Under the pieces are notes generated by a model. It made no database searches. It was not told the DNA's origin and was given only the letters and a program-made list of their open reading frames with translations. Both the position numbers and the translations under genes were made by a program. This document shows, one piece after another, positions 29,175-41,173 of a stretch of 64,000 nt of DNA; the first letter of the stretch is position 1, and the number at the start of each line of letters is the position of its first letter. Origin of the DNA: Quercus robur (Eukaryota; Streptophyta; Magnoliopsida; Fagales; Fagaceae); contig NC_065536.1 in assembly GCF_932294415.1 (NCBI RefSeq), positions 57,723,854 to 57,787,853 of the forward strand, given 5' to 3'.

Positions 29175-29425
29175 CTTTTTTGATAAACTAATATGCCTCC
29201 AATATTGCCATACACTAATCCTTCAGTCCCAAATATATACACTGCAAGTTGTGCAGCATAAGCTGCACTCTATAATACAACAAAAGACACATGATGCCCA
29301 AAGCACCTCACAATAGCATTGTAGTTTGTTGCTAATCATATTGATGCTAGTAGTATACAAGTTGACAAGAAGTCAAATGCCAATTATTTAATACGAGTGC
29401 CTTAAAACCTTGTGCTGGCAAATTC
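29175..29425 (-). pseudogene. Degraded remnant of the membrane protein family
   Basis: The stretch tagtttgttgctaatcatat...gtatacaagttgacaagaag...gagtgccttaaaaccttgtgct parallels the third hydrophobic region of the intact copies (tagtttgtggctaaccatat and following in copy 2, near 48005-48095). Only the middle of the gene is left and no frame is open. It is a fifth family member in the window. Confidence 0.6.
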
Positions 29426-29519
29426 TAGAATTATAATTACACAAGTATAGAAGTACAATCATAATATTACAGCTAGTACAATGTGTGTAACTGGGCGTGG
29501 ACCTAAGAATAACAAAAGT

Positions 29520-31110
29520 ACCCTGGTGGATGAGACTTAGTAAAAGATCAAAGTACCCTGAAGAAGATGATGACAGGAAAAATGGTATTCAATCTAGTTA
29601 TGTTTAGTCTGCTCATGAAACACATCATTATTTGCAATTTGAAATTTTGAATTAGGCTGAGATTATCAAAATAGATAGGTATGGGAGAGGAGAGAGTCCA
29701 TATCTTGAAACAATCATTGCAACCAAAGAAGCTCAGAAGTGGTTTCAATCAAGGCTCAATACTTAACCTCTATGCTAGAATGAGCAACTACAATTTGTCT
29801 ATTGTTGCATCATGAAATGAGGGAATCACCAAGTAAGAAGCAGAGACCTGTGGTGAAGTGGCGATCAGTAGTGTCTTTGGTTCAATTGACATCAGTGTAG
29901 GCCTGAAGCAGTAGGGATAATCATGAGAGAAGTGGAGCCCATGGTATAAGGTGCCTTTGATATAGCAAAGAATGAGAAAAAATGCTGCAAAGTAAGTGAT
30001 TCACAAAGTTGCCATGAACTGAATTTCTCAATTAAAAACATATGAAATACCTTCTGTCTTATCAACATCACTGTAAACCCGAAGCAAAAGGGATGATTGT
30101 AAAAAGAAGTGGAAGCCATGATAGAAGGTGCCTTTAAAATAACGAAATATGCGAAGAAATGTTGCAAAGTAAGTGGATCACCAAGTTGCCATGAACTGAC
30201 TCACTTGATGAACAACATATGATCAGAGCAGGTGATAATTAAGTAGACAAGGCTCCTAACTAACTGTCTAAAGAGGTTGGCATCAAGGACTCACTATCCT
30301 CGAGAGTGAGATGAGCACTAGAATACATTGGCCTGTTAGACATAGTAACTAGCCAAAGAAAAATAAGATACCCAATAAAATAACTAAGCATACCAAGTGC
30401 ATTCATCTTGCAGTGTTGAATAGGAAATTGCTTGAGATCATGGAGGCCATCTGAGACATCCCCAATGATGATCATTTTGTCAACATATAGGAGGAGAGGA
30501 ATAGTATAAAGGGCAAAATTATAGGAACTGGCATTATTCCCAAGGTGAGAAACTATGGAGCTAAACTTAGTAGGGAAAAGTTAACAGATTTTTTTTTACA
30601 GCTTTTTATATTTCCCATGAGAGCGGTATAAACACTTACGTAAAATGATCTATTAACAAATGTCTTAAGGACACTGGTTAACTAAACCCAACTTAGAAAA
30701 CCAAGCTTGAAATGCCTGTTTAAGTCCATATAATGCTCAATGAATATAACAAAACTTATGAGGCAGATGAGAGAGGATAGGAGGATGCTATATTTAGTCC
30801 TCTTCACTCAGACCACCATTGAGAAAGACATTTTTGACATTCATTTGACAAAGTGTACAATACCGATAAGCAATAGGAGCAAAGATCTCCTTATAATTAA
30901 TCTTATATTTTTGTTTGAATCCTTTGGTCACAAGATGTGCCCTGTATCTCTTAACAAAAGCATCTCAGTGAGACTTGATCTTACAATCCCATTTTACACC
31001 CAACAGTAAAATCCCCTGGAGATAGATCAACCGAATCCCATGTATTTATCTTGGAAAGTGCATGAGTCCATCCAATTACTCTTACGTTGCTGGCTACCAT
31101 AAAAGGTTAG
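29520..31110 (-). mobile_element. Decayed Ty1/Copia-type pol remnant (RT and RNase H regions)
   Basis: Read on the minus strand, it runs in Copia order. Reverse-transcriptase-like sequence lies at about 30250-31000 and includes a YVDKMIIIGD-type active-site region followed by LGMLSYFIG. A connection region at 29900-30240 contains two tandem copies of a ~170-bp segment. RNase H-like sequence lies at about 29530-29890. The element is a broken fossil with many breaks; no flanking LTRs in matching orientation were identified. It appears old. Confidence 0.75.
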
Positions 31111-31499
31111 AGGAAGTCTCACAGAAGGTGCAAGGTTCATGCAAGGCAAACAAAATATGATAATAGTGATAATCATGAAGATGAGATTGTAGAGCTCTTA
31201 TCCTAGTGGAGAGACGAAAATTAAAAGGTGGTGTGAGGTCAATATCATCAGCTGGGCTACTATCCTTAGAAGAGACAAATAGTTAGGTCTCAACCAGAAT
31301 AGGATCATATGTATATATGGGCTAGAGTGCGAGACTCGGCTAAAGCATGTGAGGGTGTGGTGGTTGGAGTGGTCTCAGGCAAAAGTAGATTAGGGTGAAA
31401 TTGATAGGAGCTGTGGAATGATATGAGCTGTGCTTGCTGAAGTGATAAGCAATGGAAGTTAGTTGCATTAGCAGTTAGCCTTGGCTGCTGAGTTGGCAT

Positions 31500-31738
31500 T
31501 TGTTAGTTAGGATTAGTTAGCACTTAGCAGTTGATATTGTTGTAATAGATTTGGGAGGGAATTGTACTATAAGAAGCTATAGCTAATTGTAAAGAATCAT
31601 CTCAGAAATGTTAAGCACATTGCTCTCTTTCTCTTCATTCTCTTAGCTCTACTCTCTATTCTTACTTCTCTCTTCCAAGGAGGCCTAGTTCCCTCTTAGA
31701 ACTACTTCAATAACATAAGAATCATTTGATTCTTATCA
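31500..31738 (+). mobile_element. LTR-like segment, possible solo LTR
   Basis: Begins tgttagttaggattag and ends ttcttatca. It contains a TATA-like actataagaag and a downstream CT-rich leader, as in plant Copia LTRs. It faces opposite to the Copia pol remnant next to it, so it belongs to another insertion. No target duplication was found. Fossil, low certainty. Confidence 0.4.
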
Positions 31739-32084
31739 GAAACCATGAAAAGAAGGGATATGAGAGAGAGAGAGAGAAGAAGGGATGCGGAAATTGAAAA
31801 GGCTATAAACATTTTGTATTCCTAAAAAACAACATGAGATATATGACAAGATATCCTAAGGTGCTTGGAAATAGGATCAAAACAACTGTAGCCTTTATGT
31901 TTAATAACAAGCCCAAGAAAGCAGTAGAGTTTAGAGCATAGTTGAAGTTTGGTTTGTCCACGAGGTTGCTCAAGGACAAAACACACACTAGTATTACTAT
32001 TTTCATGATCTAATAACTATTACTGTTTATTTTAAATATATATATATATATATACTATTTCACACACATTTGGTGGTGCCCTTG
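31739..32084. other. Intergenic, nothing recognised
   Basis: Contains a GA-rich run at 31762-31780 and a (TA)n tract at about 32036-32054. No gene seen. Confidence 0.5.
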
Positions 32085-32509
32085 TTATAATTATTAATTA
32101 CAAGTTGCCTTGCCTGTGTAGAGCCCTTTGAGAATTTTCAAAAAATGAATCTTAAGTTCTTAACCGAAGTTGTATCTTTTTTCCTATTATTTTCCTTTCT
32201 TGTTCTTCTTTGGTGATTTTACCTCTCCTCTATTTTTTCCTTCTAGATTATAGGATCAGATCAAAATCATCTAAAACTCAAACTTGCTGTTTCGTGGCCA
32301 GTCCTGAACAGGGAGTAGGACACTCTGCCGTAAGGCTTCTACAATGGGAATTATCTCATTTGTCCTCGAGGACAATTACGGCAAAGAAAGCCTGTAATCG
32401 TTGTTCAAATCAATAGAAGTGGACATGGTGATTTTCATTCTAAATGGACGGGCCTCTCATAAGTATTTTGGATTGAGTAATGTTACAGTCGAAAGCATTT
32501 TTACAAATC

Positions 32510-32985
32510 ACATAGCTCATTGCCCATGGCCCGACTTAGTAGCTCAACGGCCCATCAAACTAATAGGTGGCTTGGCTTGTTGCTGTTGAGGCCTATGGGT
32601 AGCCCATTAGTCCAATGGGTCAGGTTGTGGACTAGTTTTTATGCCCATGGGCACTTGGGTAAAAAAATTTAAATAAGTTTTAAATTCTTTAATTACTTCC
32701 TTAAAAAATAGATGAATTATTTTCTTATAAAAGTTGATTTGTTTCTTATAAAAAATAAAAAAAATAATATGCTAACATAAGTTCATGGGTAGCCTATTAA
32801 ATCCTACCTGCTAAAGACAAAATGGGCATTGCCTATGGTCAGAGTTGTTGGTTGGTTTTCTCTTTTAGCCTAACTTGACCTAGCTCATTAATTGGTCTAC
32901 AACCCACTATGCCCAACCCATTATACCCACGGGCCAAGTAAAAATGGGTCGGGCCAACCCAACTCAATCCATTAATGACCCTTAG
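32510..32985. mobile_element. Insertion specific to copy A, MITE-like
   Basis: Copy B reads straight through here (acaaattcttgatggggcaaatg, near 37335), while copy A has about 480 extra bases. The extra part is full of gcccat/atgggc words at both ends, with inverted resemblance between agcccattagtccaatgggt and the region aacccattatacccacgggcc. Likely a hAT-like non-autonomous element, but ends and target duplication are not resolved. Confidence 0.5.
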
Positions 32986-33470
32986 ATGGGGCAAATGTTC
33001 ATTGATTCTCATATTTGCCCACTATCGACATCATTTTTTTACTTACTAATAACCATTCATCGCATTAGCATAAACAAACGTGGGACTCTCAAAAATGGAA
33101 GAAGGGATAGGCATGGGCATAGTATAGGATAGAGTCGAGGTATCTTATGGGGCAGGGTTAGGATTTGTTGTGCAACATTTGTTTATGAAACATCAGTCCC
33201 AATCCCACCTATGATGCCAATTGTTGATGTAAGAATTTCGCATAGCCAATCTAAATTCAGAAGTCCAAACACCTACAAAAAAGAGAGAAAATATCGAAGA
33301 AGTTTCAAGGGTGAGCCTTTATGGTGAGTTACAATGAGTGAGGTTTTGAATTACTTTTGAAAACTTGAGTTTTAATTTTTTATTTTTTAACATTTAGGGT
33401 TTAATTTGTTACTTTTGAAACAATAAGTCATTACACCAAAAACTATAAGATTTCATTTGAAATTTTTCTC

Positions 33471-33473
<3 letters not shown>

Positions 33474-33535
<62 letters not shown>
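33474..33535. repeat. (GA)n microsatellite, about 30 units
   Basis: A nearly pure GA run. The matching place in copy B (about 37835-37857) has only agagaaaaagagaaatgaa, so the repeat expanded in copy A, or contracted in copy B, after the duplication. Confidence 0.95.
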
Positions 33536-33537
<2 letters not shown>

Positions 33538-33631
33538 TGTGCTAGCAAATTTGTACTTATAGAACTTTTTTTCTTCTTTCTTTTGAAAAGAAAATTACAT
33601 TTATGCACTATTAAAAAGTGATTTGATTTAC

Positions 33632-33805
33632 CATCGCGTACCCTTAATACGATGATCACTACACAAGTATAAGTGTTTGTGGAGTGTGAGGGTAAGGGCC
33701 GGAGTTCAAATACTTAGAAAGGAGCTTCACGCACATATACACTTATGTTAAGTTAAAGTAGAATTTCTATCTCGTATAATTTTTTTTTTTTTTTTTTTTT
33801 AATTT
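33632..33805 (+). mobile_element. tRNA-derived SINE, specific to copy A
   Basis: Starts near accatcgcgtacccttaat and has a B-box-like ccggagttcaaatac. The 3' part gttaagttaaagtagaattt and tctatctcgtat is shared with the SINE at 10300-10470, and a T-run tail follows. Copy B lacks it (attaaaatgagattttacttgg near 37938). The 3' tail here is T-rich, whereas the 10.3-kb copy has an A-rich tail. Confidence 0.65.
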
Positions 33806-33902
33806 TGACTTGGTGATCTCATATTTATGAGGTTAAAAATTTTTAAAATACAAAAAAAAAAAAAAAAAAAACCCTTAAATTTAAGAAAACAAAGAGAAAA
33901 GA

Positions 33903-33904
33903 TT

Positions 33905-33948
<44 letters not shown>
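33903..33948. repeat. Poly(A) tract, about 38 bases
   Basis: A long A homopolymer that follows another A run at 33847-33872. Copy B has one shorter run (37998-38017). Length in an assembly may be inaccurate. Confidence 0.8.
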
Positions 33949-33949
<1 letters not shown>

Positions 33950-34227
33950 AGACCTTTATTTGTAACACCTCTCTAAAATGTTTATTTATCATAAATATGG
34001 CAAAATAAATGTATAAACATTTTTCATAATACTTGATTTCATAAATATTTCATGATATTTTAAATACTTGATTTCTCACAAATACATTTAATTTGACCTC
34101 TTTTTTAATGAGTCAAAATTGCAAAGATTTAAAATAGCAAATATACATATTGTTATAAGACAAAAAAGGATCTAACACATGGTTAGATTGTGTTGATGTG
34201 ATGTGATTGCTTGTTTTTGTGATATTG

Positions 34228-35085
34228 CAGGTTAAGAAGTTTAAGCATTTGTATTTTAAGCAAATGGAAGTCATTGAGGCATTAAGAGCAATATTCCCAA
34301 ATGTTAAGAATTCTCTATTTTAAGGACTTTTAAGGAAGAAAAATTCAGAGTTGAAACAAGTGAAACAACTAATTATTACTTTCCAAAAGCAGGTTGATTC
34401 TCTTGTAGGTTAATTACATTGCCTTGTAGAGAATCTCGCTAGGGTAGGACAATAATACCCTTATAATTTTTTTTTTTTTTTTTTTGAAGACTACACCCAT
34501 ATAAATATTAATTTGGTGTTTGACATTAATTTGATGTCTCTATCAAATATTGGATTGTAGAAACTAGAGTAATAAAATAAAATTAGAGTTTCTTTTAGTA
34601 TATACATTTTTAATAAGATTTGGCATGCCTCTGTTAAATTTAAAAAGGTAAACCTTCAAAGCAAAATATTAACCTATTTCTCAAACACGTGAAAACCAGT
34701 ATGGCAGTGACAGTTCATGTATATTCTCAATTAAAGCTAAGTATATGTCAAAACAATCATGAAATTTAGTAAATCATATATATAGGAACTCTAAATTTCC
34801 ATTGATTACTCTAGTTTATACAACTCAATAGTTTATTAGAGACATCAAATTAATGTCGAACACCAAACAATTAGTTTGTGAATGAATGAATATCTATGAG
34901 AGTGTTAACATCCTACCTTAGTAAGATTTCATGCAAGACATTGTAGTTAACCTGCGAGAGAAGTAACCTTGTTTCAACTATGAGTCCTGCTTCTTTAAAA
35001 GTACTTGAAATTTCACTCTTCAATGCCTTGATATCTCCTTGTTGCTTCAAACAAAAATTCTCAAGCTTGAAATTCTACAAAAGCA
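34228..35085. repeat. Long imperfect inverted repeat inside copy A
   Basis: The left arm 34228-34575 and the right arm 34785-35085 are reverse-complementary in several blocks. Examples are ttggtgtttgacattaattt with its partner near 34845-34865, gaaactagagtaat with attactctagttt, and gttgaaacaag with cttgtttcaac. The spacer is about 210 bp. Copy B keeps a partly deleted version (about 38360-38880). Read from the right, the right arm holds an open stretch beginning KQQGDIKALKSEISSTF, so it may come from a coding sequence. Confidence 0.7.
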
Positions 35086-35962
35086 ACTAATCATGTCACT
35101 TGTACACTATCAAACCCATATTGTTAGGAACTTTTTGTCATATAACAATATGAATAAATATGTATTTGTACATTTGTTTTTGTTATATTAATACATTAAT
35201 ATTGGCTAATTGTTAAAATGTAAACATATTGATTTTTTAAATACATAATGTGGTTGCAAAAGTAAAATAAAGGTTTGTGATTTTGATAACTAAAAATGTT
35301 GGGTTAAATATAATGTCTCTAATAAAAGATTCATTCTCAAACTAATTGTTTAATATTACTAAATTATCCAAAATATTCGCTATTAATTATTTAATACATA
35401 TTCTTTCTTGTATTCTTAAATTTTAAACAATTGATTCATCCATACTAGATTCACACCACTTCTTGAGGATGAGCTGATGAGGTCAATTTTAGCGTGATAT
35501 ATTTCATCTTCTTGTAAAACACACAAATTAATCTTATATTGTAAAGAACATATTTGCATTATGATTCTACATGTATAGTTAGATTGTTGGAATGATTTTT
35601 TGGAGAATTTTCTAATGTGTGTCCTTGGAAAAGGTACCATGACATTTGTAAATTTGGTAACCATGACAAGTGTCTTATTGGGAAATGCCATGTGGAAGAT
35701 ATTTCATAGATGTCCATCACTTAAGAAGATTTGAGACACTTGTCAAGGATATAGTTAGTGGAAACCACTCGGCATTACATGAAAGATAGGGTAGTTAATT
35801 GTGAGAAATAACTACCCACCTCCTTGCTTCATGGGATCGCTATAGGCTGAAAATAACTACCATCCATTGCTATAATAGATGACAGTTGTATGAAGAAAAG
35901 GAGACCAAGCACATCAAAAAGAACAAAGAGAACATCTTCATGAGATCATGCCTTCTTAGATA

Positions 35963-37014
35963 AGTGTGTGCTTGAAGGCTCATCTATTTTTTTGGGTAAA
36001 GGTTTAATAATTTGCAACAATTATAATTTGGAATTAGTACATTTTTGGGCAAAATTTTTTTTTTTTTTTTGGTGTTTCTTTTACACATTTTGATGCTTAA
36101 CCAAACTGCATAGTTTGTGTTCTAAATTTAATATGTGTTCTATTGTAATAGTAATCAAAGAAAAGTAATGAGTAAGCTTTAACCCACAAACGCATATTAA
36201 AAAAAAGACAATCATAAGAAAATAAAGAAATGAAGAAGACACAAAGTCCAAATAATTAAAAGGTTGTTGATTTCTTTATAAAAACAAAATAGAAAAAAGC
36301 AATGTACATTGACATACTTGTTGAACTGAAACAATTAGAACTGCACTTTTGTTTTAGATTTTGAATTTAGAAAAGATGATGATGATAGTGTAGAGAAAAA
36401 GAACATAAAATTGAGAGGAATTGAGGAAGAAATAAATTGAAGAAGTTGAGTAACTAATGTGACAGTTATCCTATTTTGTAGGCAGTGTTTTACATGGGAG
36501 TTAGAGATTATATTTAGCATGTTATCCTTAAGTTTTATCTCTAATTTTTAGTATATTTTTCTTCTTCAAAATCCAAACAAAGAGATTTGAGGGGAAAAAA
36601 AAAAAAATCAAACGTGAGATGAGATCAAGGAGCAAGGGAAACTGGGTATTCAAAAAAAAAATGTTAAGTCTTTTTTTTTTATGCAAAAAAAGGAGTTAAG
36701 TCTTGAAAAAAGAAAAAAAAGAAAAGAAGAGTGAAAACGTGGAGTAATGCTTAGTTTGAAAATCAACTGGAGTTAAATATGAGAGTTAAACATTGCCTAT
36801 TTTGTAGGCAAGCTGTGAGATAGGTTTAGGGAGCTTGGGTTTGCACGGTAAGCTTTTAACTACCCTTCTAACTACATTTAGGGTTGGAATGGCTTGGGTT
36901 TGCATGGTGGGCTTTTGAAGGCCCATGACTACTAAGGCCCACTATTGAGGCCTTTTTCTCTATTAAGATGTTACCCACGCCTCAAGGCTTGTCTAATTCA
37001 GCTAGTCCATTGGC
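35963..37014. other. Spacer between the two duplication copies, nothing recognised
   Basis: About 1 kb, AT-rich with A runs. Contains a local echo: ctattttgtaggca occurs at about 36472 and 36798. No gene seen. Confidence 0.5.
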
Positions 37015-38924
37015 CTTAATTGTAATTAGTAATCACAAGTTGTCCTTTGAGAATTTTCAAAAAAAAAAAAGAATCTTAATCAAAGTTGCACCTTTTTCCC
37101 ATTATTTTCCATTTTTGTTCTCCTTTGGTGATTTTACCTCTCCTCTATTTTCCTTGACATAAGCCTTCTACAATGGGAACGATCTCATTTGTCCTTAAGG
37201 ATAGTCACTGTAAAAAGAGCTTATAATCATTGTTCAAATCCGTAGATGTGGACATGGTTATTTTCATTCTAAATGGATGAGACTTTCATAAGTATTTTGT
37301 GTTGAGTAATGTTAAAGCCACAAACATTTGTACAAATTCTTGATGGGGCAAATGTTTATTAATTTTTATCTAGGCTCACTATTAACAGCACTTTTTTACT
37401 TACCAATAACCACTCACCACATTAGCAAAAAGAGACATAAGTCTCTAAGGAATGGAAAGAGAGATAGGCATGGGCATAGTAGAGGATAGAGTCAAGGTAT
37501 CTTATGGGGTGTGTTTGGATTTTATGTGCAACATTTGTTTACGAAACATCGTTCCCACTTCTGATGCCAATTGTTGATGCAAGATTTTTGGATAGCCAAT
37601 CTGAACTTTGAATTCCAAACACCTACAAAAAAGAGAGAAAAGATTGAAGAAGTTGCCAAGCGGAGCCTCTCTAGGGGGAGTTACAATGAATGAGATTTTG
37701 AATTACTTTTGAAAACTTGAGGTTTAATTTTTTATTTTTTTTAAATTGGGGTTTGATTTATTACTTTTGAAATAAGAAAGTTTAATTCATTACACCTTAA
37801 ACTATATGATTTCATTTGAAATTTAAAAATGAAAAATAATGAGAGAAAAAGAGAAATGAATGTGTGCTAGCAAATTTGCACTTATAGCACTTTTTTTTTC
37901 TTCTTTCTTTTGAAAAATAAAATTACATTTATGTTCTATTAAAATGAGATTTTACTTGGTGATCTCATATTTAATGAGGCTTAAATTATTTAAAATACAA
38001 AAAAAAAAAAAAAAAAACTTAAATTTAAGAAAACAAAAAGAAAAGATTTATAAAAAGACAGTTAGACTTTTTATTTGTAACACCCCTCTAAAATGTTTAT
38101 TTATCATAAGTATAGAAAAAATAAATCTATAAACATATTTTCATAATACTTGATTTCATAAATATTTCCAACTATTTAAAATAGTCGATTTCTCACTACT
38201 CACAAGTATATTTAATTTGACCTTTTTTGAATGAATCAAAATTGCATTTAAAATAACACACACACACACACATTTTTATACATTTTGTTATAAGGCAAAA
38301 GGGATCTAACACATGGTTAGATTGTGTAGATGTGATATGATTGTTTGTTTTGTAATATTTACAGGTTGAGAAGTTGAAAGATTTGTATTTAAAGCAAATG
38401 GAAGATTTTAAGGCATACAAGACTGCGATACTATTCTCAAATGTTAAAAATTCTATGTTTTAAGGACTTTTAAGGAAGAAAAATTCAATGAAACAAGTGG
38501 AACACCTATTACTCTAAAAATTTGAGGATAATACCCTTATAAACAAGTGAAACAATTATTACTCTTAATTTCCATTGATTACTCTAGTTTATACAACTCA
38601 ATAGTTAATCAGAGACATATTAATTTCAAGCACCAAAAAATTGAATGACTAGTTATGAAAGTGTTATCGTCCTACTTTAGCAAGATTTTTTGCAATACGT
38701 TAAAAACTATACATAGCAGTGAAACAACTGATGGTATTCTTTTTTTTTTTTCTTTTTTTTAATTTTAAGTCCTGCTTCTTTGAAAGTCCTTGAAATATTT
38801 CTCTTCAATGCATTAATATCCTCTTGTTGCTTTAAACAAAAATCCTTCAACTTCTCGAGTTAGAAATCCCACAAAAGCAAATAATCGTATCACTTATGCA
38901 CAATCACACTACAAAATTATCAAC

Positions 38925-39145
38925 ATATACTAGATCTAGAAAGAGTTGGTATAGACCTGTTTGGGATATCCCAACGCTTTTAATGCCTGCGGTTTCAACC
39001 ATTGGCGAAGAGGTGAGACGATAGACCCAGCTGAGCTACACCGGCGATTTTAAAACCACTAGTTCAAGATCTAGCAATTTTGTAACCCTATATCGGTGGT
39101 TTGTAGAAGTTGTCAAAATATTCCAAGGAACCTATACCAGCTTTA
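38925..39145 (-). mobile_element. tRNA-like repeat specific to copy B
   Basis: On the minus strand it reads ccggtgtagctcagctgggt, a tRNA-type A box, then ggttgaaacc, a B-box-like word, about 40 bp on. Copy A lacks this stretch. It cannot fold into a complete tRNA by eye, so a tRNA-derived SINE is more likely than a gene. Confidence 0.45.
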
Positions 39146-39473
39146 TAGCATTTAACATATGTATAACAATATGTTTATACATTTATTTCTTTTTTATATT
39201 AAAACATTATTGTTGGCTAATTGTTAAAATTAAACATATTGATTTTTATATATACATAAAGCATTTGCAAGAGTAAAATAAAGTTTTGTAATTTTTATAA
39301 CTAAAAAAGTTGGACTAAATATACTTAATTTAATGTTTCTGATAAAATATTCATTCTTAAATTAATTGTTTAATATTATTAAATTATCCAAAATATTAGC
39401 CATTAATTATTTAATGTATATTCTTTCTTGTATTCTTTAATTTTAAACAATCGATTCAACCATACTAGATTCA

Positions 39474-39646
39474 GTACATATGTGAGTTCCAATTAGTTCA
39501 ACTGGTAAAAATTTTTATAGTTGAATAAGAGATCTAGGGTTCAATCCCAGTCTACACTAAAAACCGATTGGTGTCTTAGTCTGATGATAAAGAACAAAAA
39601 TCACAGAAGTGAACGTCATAGGTTGAAACTCTTAAAAAAAAAAAAA
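39474..39646 (+). mobile_element. tRNA-derived SINE with target-site duplication
   Basis: A-box-like ttagttcaactggtaaaa and B-box-like gggttcaatcccag are about 40 bp apart, and a poly(A) run ends the element at 39633-39646. The target duplication agattca lies at 39467-39473 and 39647-39653. Copy A has the unoccupied site (ctagattcacacc, near 35447). Confidence 0.85.
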
Positions 39647-39840
39647 AGATTCACTACACTTCTTGAGGATGAGTCGATGAGGTCAATTTTAGCATGATAT
39701 GTTTCATCTTCTTGTATAATACACAAATTAACCTTACATTGTAGAGAACATAGTTGCATTACGATTTTACATGTATAGTTAGATTGTTGGATTGATTTTT
39801 TTGGAGAATTTTCTACTGTATGTCCTTGGAAACTGTACCG

Positions 39841-41173
39841 TGCAAAATTTTCTACCAAGTGACACACTCTTTGAAAAGAATTGAAATACTCTTACCACAT
39901 CAGAGATAAAAACAATTTAAAAATTGAGACTCTTTATTTATTTTTTCTTTTTTTCTTTTTGAGAACTACTCTTTATTTCCTTTGGCTCAATGCTTCAAGA
40001 TTACTATTTTTTCATTTGGTTTAATGTTTCAAGACTTTTACTCTCTCACACACGCACACAAAACTCTTTGCATTTTATTGTAGTGTTTATATTATTATTT
40101 TATTGTGTTAAAAGCTAAAATAAAACCACTGATGTTGGACGTTTTGTAATGTGAGAAGGTAAAATAGATATAGTAGCTTTTTGTGGTGCCAAATAGCTAA
40201 AAAAATGGCTCAACCAATGTGGATGCTCTTATATTCACATGCCCACAACCTTTCATGTCATTTCATCACAAATACACCCAAACCAAAAATGACGTCATTT
40301 ACCTTCAACTTTTCAACGACACCTACATAACTCCAATATTGTCATACCATTTGATCCTAACACACCTACATAACTCCAATATTGTCGTACCATTTGATCC
40401 TAACCCATATGAGAAGGTAATGACCAAGGAAGGGGCTTGCATTTTTTATTAATCAATGATGGTAGTTTATGGTTTTGATGTTCAAATCGAACGTTGTGGA
40501 TTTTGTGAAAGTTGTGATTTGCTTTGAGTCTTTGGGTTTTTGGGATTTTGGTTTGGGAAAGTCATATCTGTATTTTGTTTTAGAACTCAAGAGAAAGAAA
40601 AAGAAACCTTCTCATTGATTATTTATGAAATTAGCTTTTTTTTTAGAACTCATAATTTGTAAGTTTCTTTGTAGGTTATTTTACTGCTATTTTGTGCAAT
40701 ATGAGCCATAATAATAAAAATAAAAATTGATGATAATTTCAAAGTGTTTTCCATTTTTTTAAGAATATGGAAGCCTAACTAAAGGCAATTAAATTTTGAT
40801 AAATGGATGTATTTTTAGCCAATTTTTATTATTGGGGTCTCTATATTTGGTTGTGAGAATAAAGTAGTTAAGGAAGTTTTTGAGAGGTTGCTTAAATTTA
40901 TGTAATTATAGGATATAAAATTATTTATGCTTTAAATTTTTATTTATAGACGACTACAGAATTATTTAATTAATTTAAAAAATAAAGTCCACTTTTAACA
41001 ATAAATATTATAATATGTTAAACTCATATAGTGTTATGCAATTGTTTATAAATAAATAAATATATATATATATATATATATCCGCGTAAATATTATATGT
41101 ACATCTTAATATATATAAAATAATTTCAAATAAAATCGTAAAATATCCGCGTATCACGCAACACTTCATCTAG
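39841..41173 (+). mobile_element. Insertion in copy B with a Helitron-like 3' end
   Basis: Copy A has no equivalent. The right end has a short hairpin gcgt-atc-acgc (41149-41159), then 10 bases, then CTAG (41170-41173) followed by T, as at Helitron 3' ends. The 5' end is not resolved: the first TC after the break (39851) does not follow an A. Inside are a 43-bp tandem pair (40321-40406) and a TA tract. No RepHel protein is visible. Confidence 0.55.
40321..40406 (+). repeat. Two tandem copies of a 43-bp unit
   Basis: Acctacataactccaatatt plus gtc[a/g]taccatttgatcctaac is repeated twice with almost no difference. It lies inside a 77-codon open frame (40219-40452) that I consider noncoding. Confidence 0.8.

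Larger units (their letters stand above)
32085..35962. repeat. Segmental duplication, copy A (direct)
   Basis: Aligns colinearly by eye with 37015-45466. Anchors are: ctttgagaattttcaaaaaa (32130 / 37050), ggtgattttacctctcctct (32212 / 37126), ggatagccaat-type words (33240 / 37570), gatctaacacatggttagat (34170 / 38305), and ggtaaccatgacaag (35655 / 41200). The end at about 35962 matches 45466. Copy A alone has a ~480-bp insertion near 32510-32985, a (GA)n expansion at 33474 and a SINE near 33640-33800. No intact gene lies in it. Confidence 0.9.

Noticed and set aside
31500-31738. LTR-like segment as the LTR of the neighbouring Copia remnant
   Set aside because: The orientations are opposite, so they do not belong to one element.
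33474-33535. (GA)n as a possible functional GAGA element
   Set aside because: It is not near any gene start and is absent from the paralogous copy, so simple slippage explains it.
33453-33659. 68-codon frame with SLSLSL repeats
   Set aside because: It is the translation of the (GA)n microsatellite.
38955-39050. Possible tRNA gene on the minus strand (gtgtagctcagctggg)
   Set aside because: A-box-like and B-box-like words are present, but acceptor and anticodon stems do not pair by eye. A tRNA-derived repeat is more likely.
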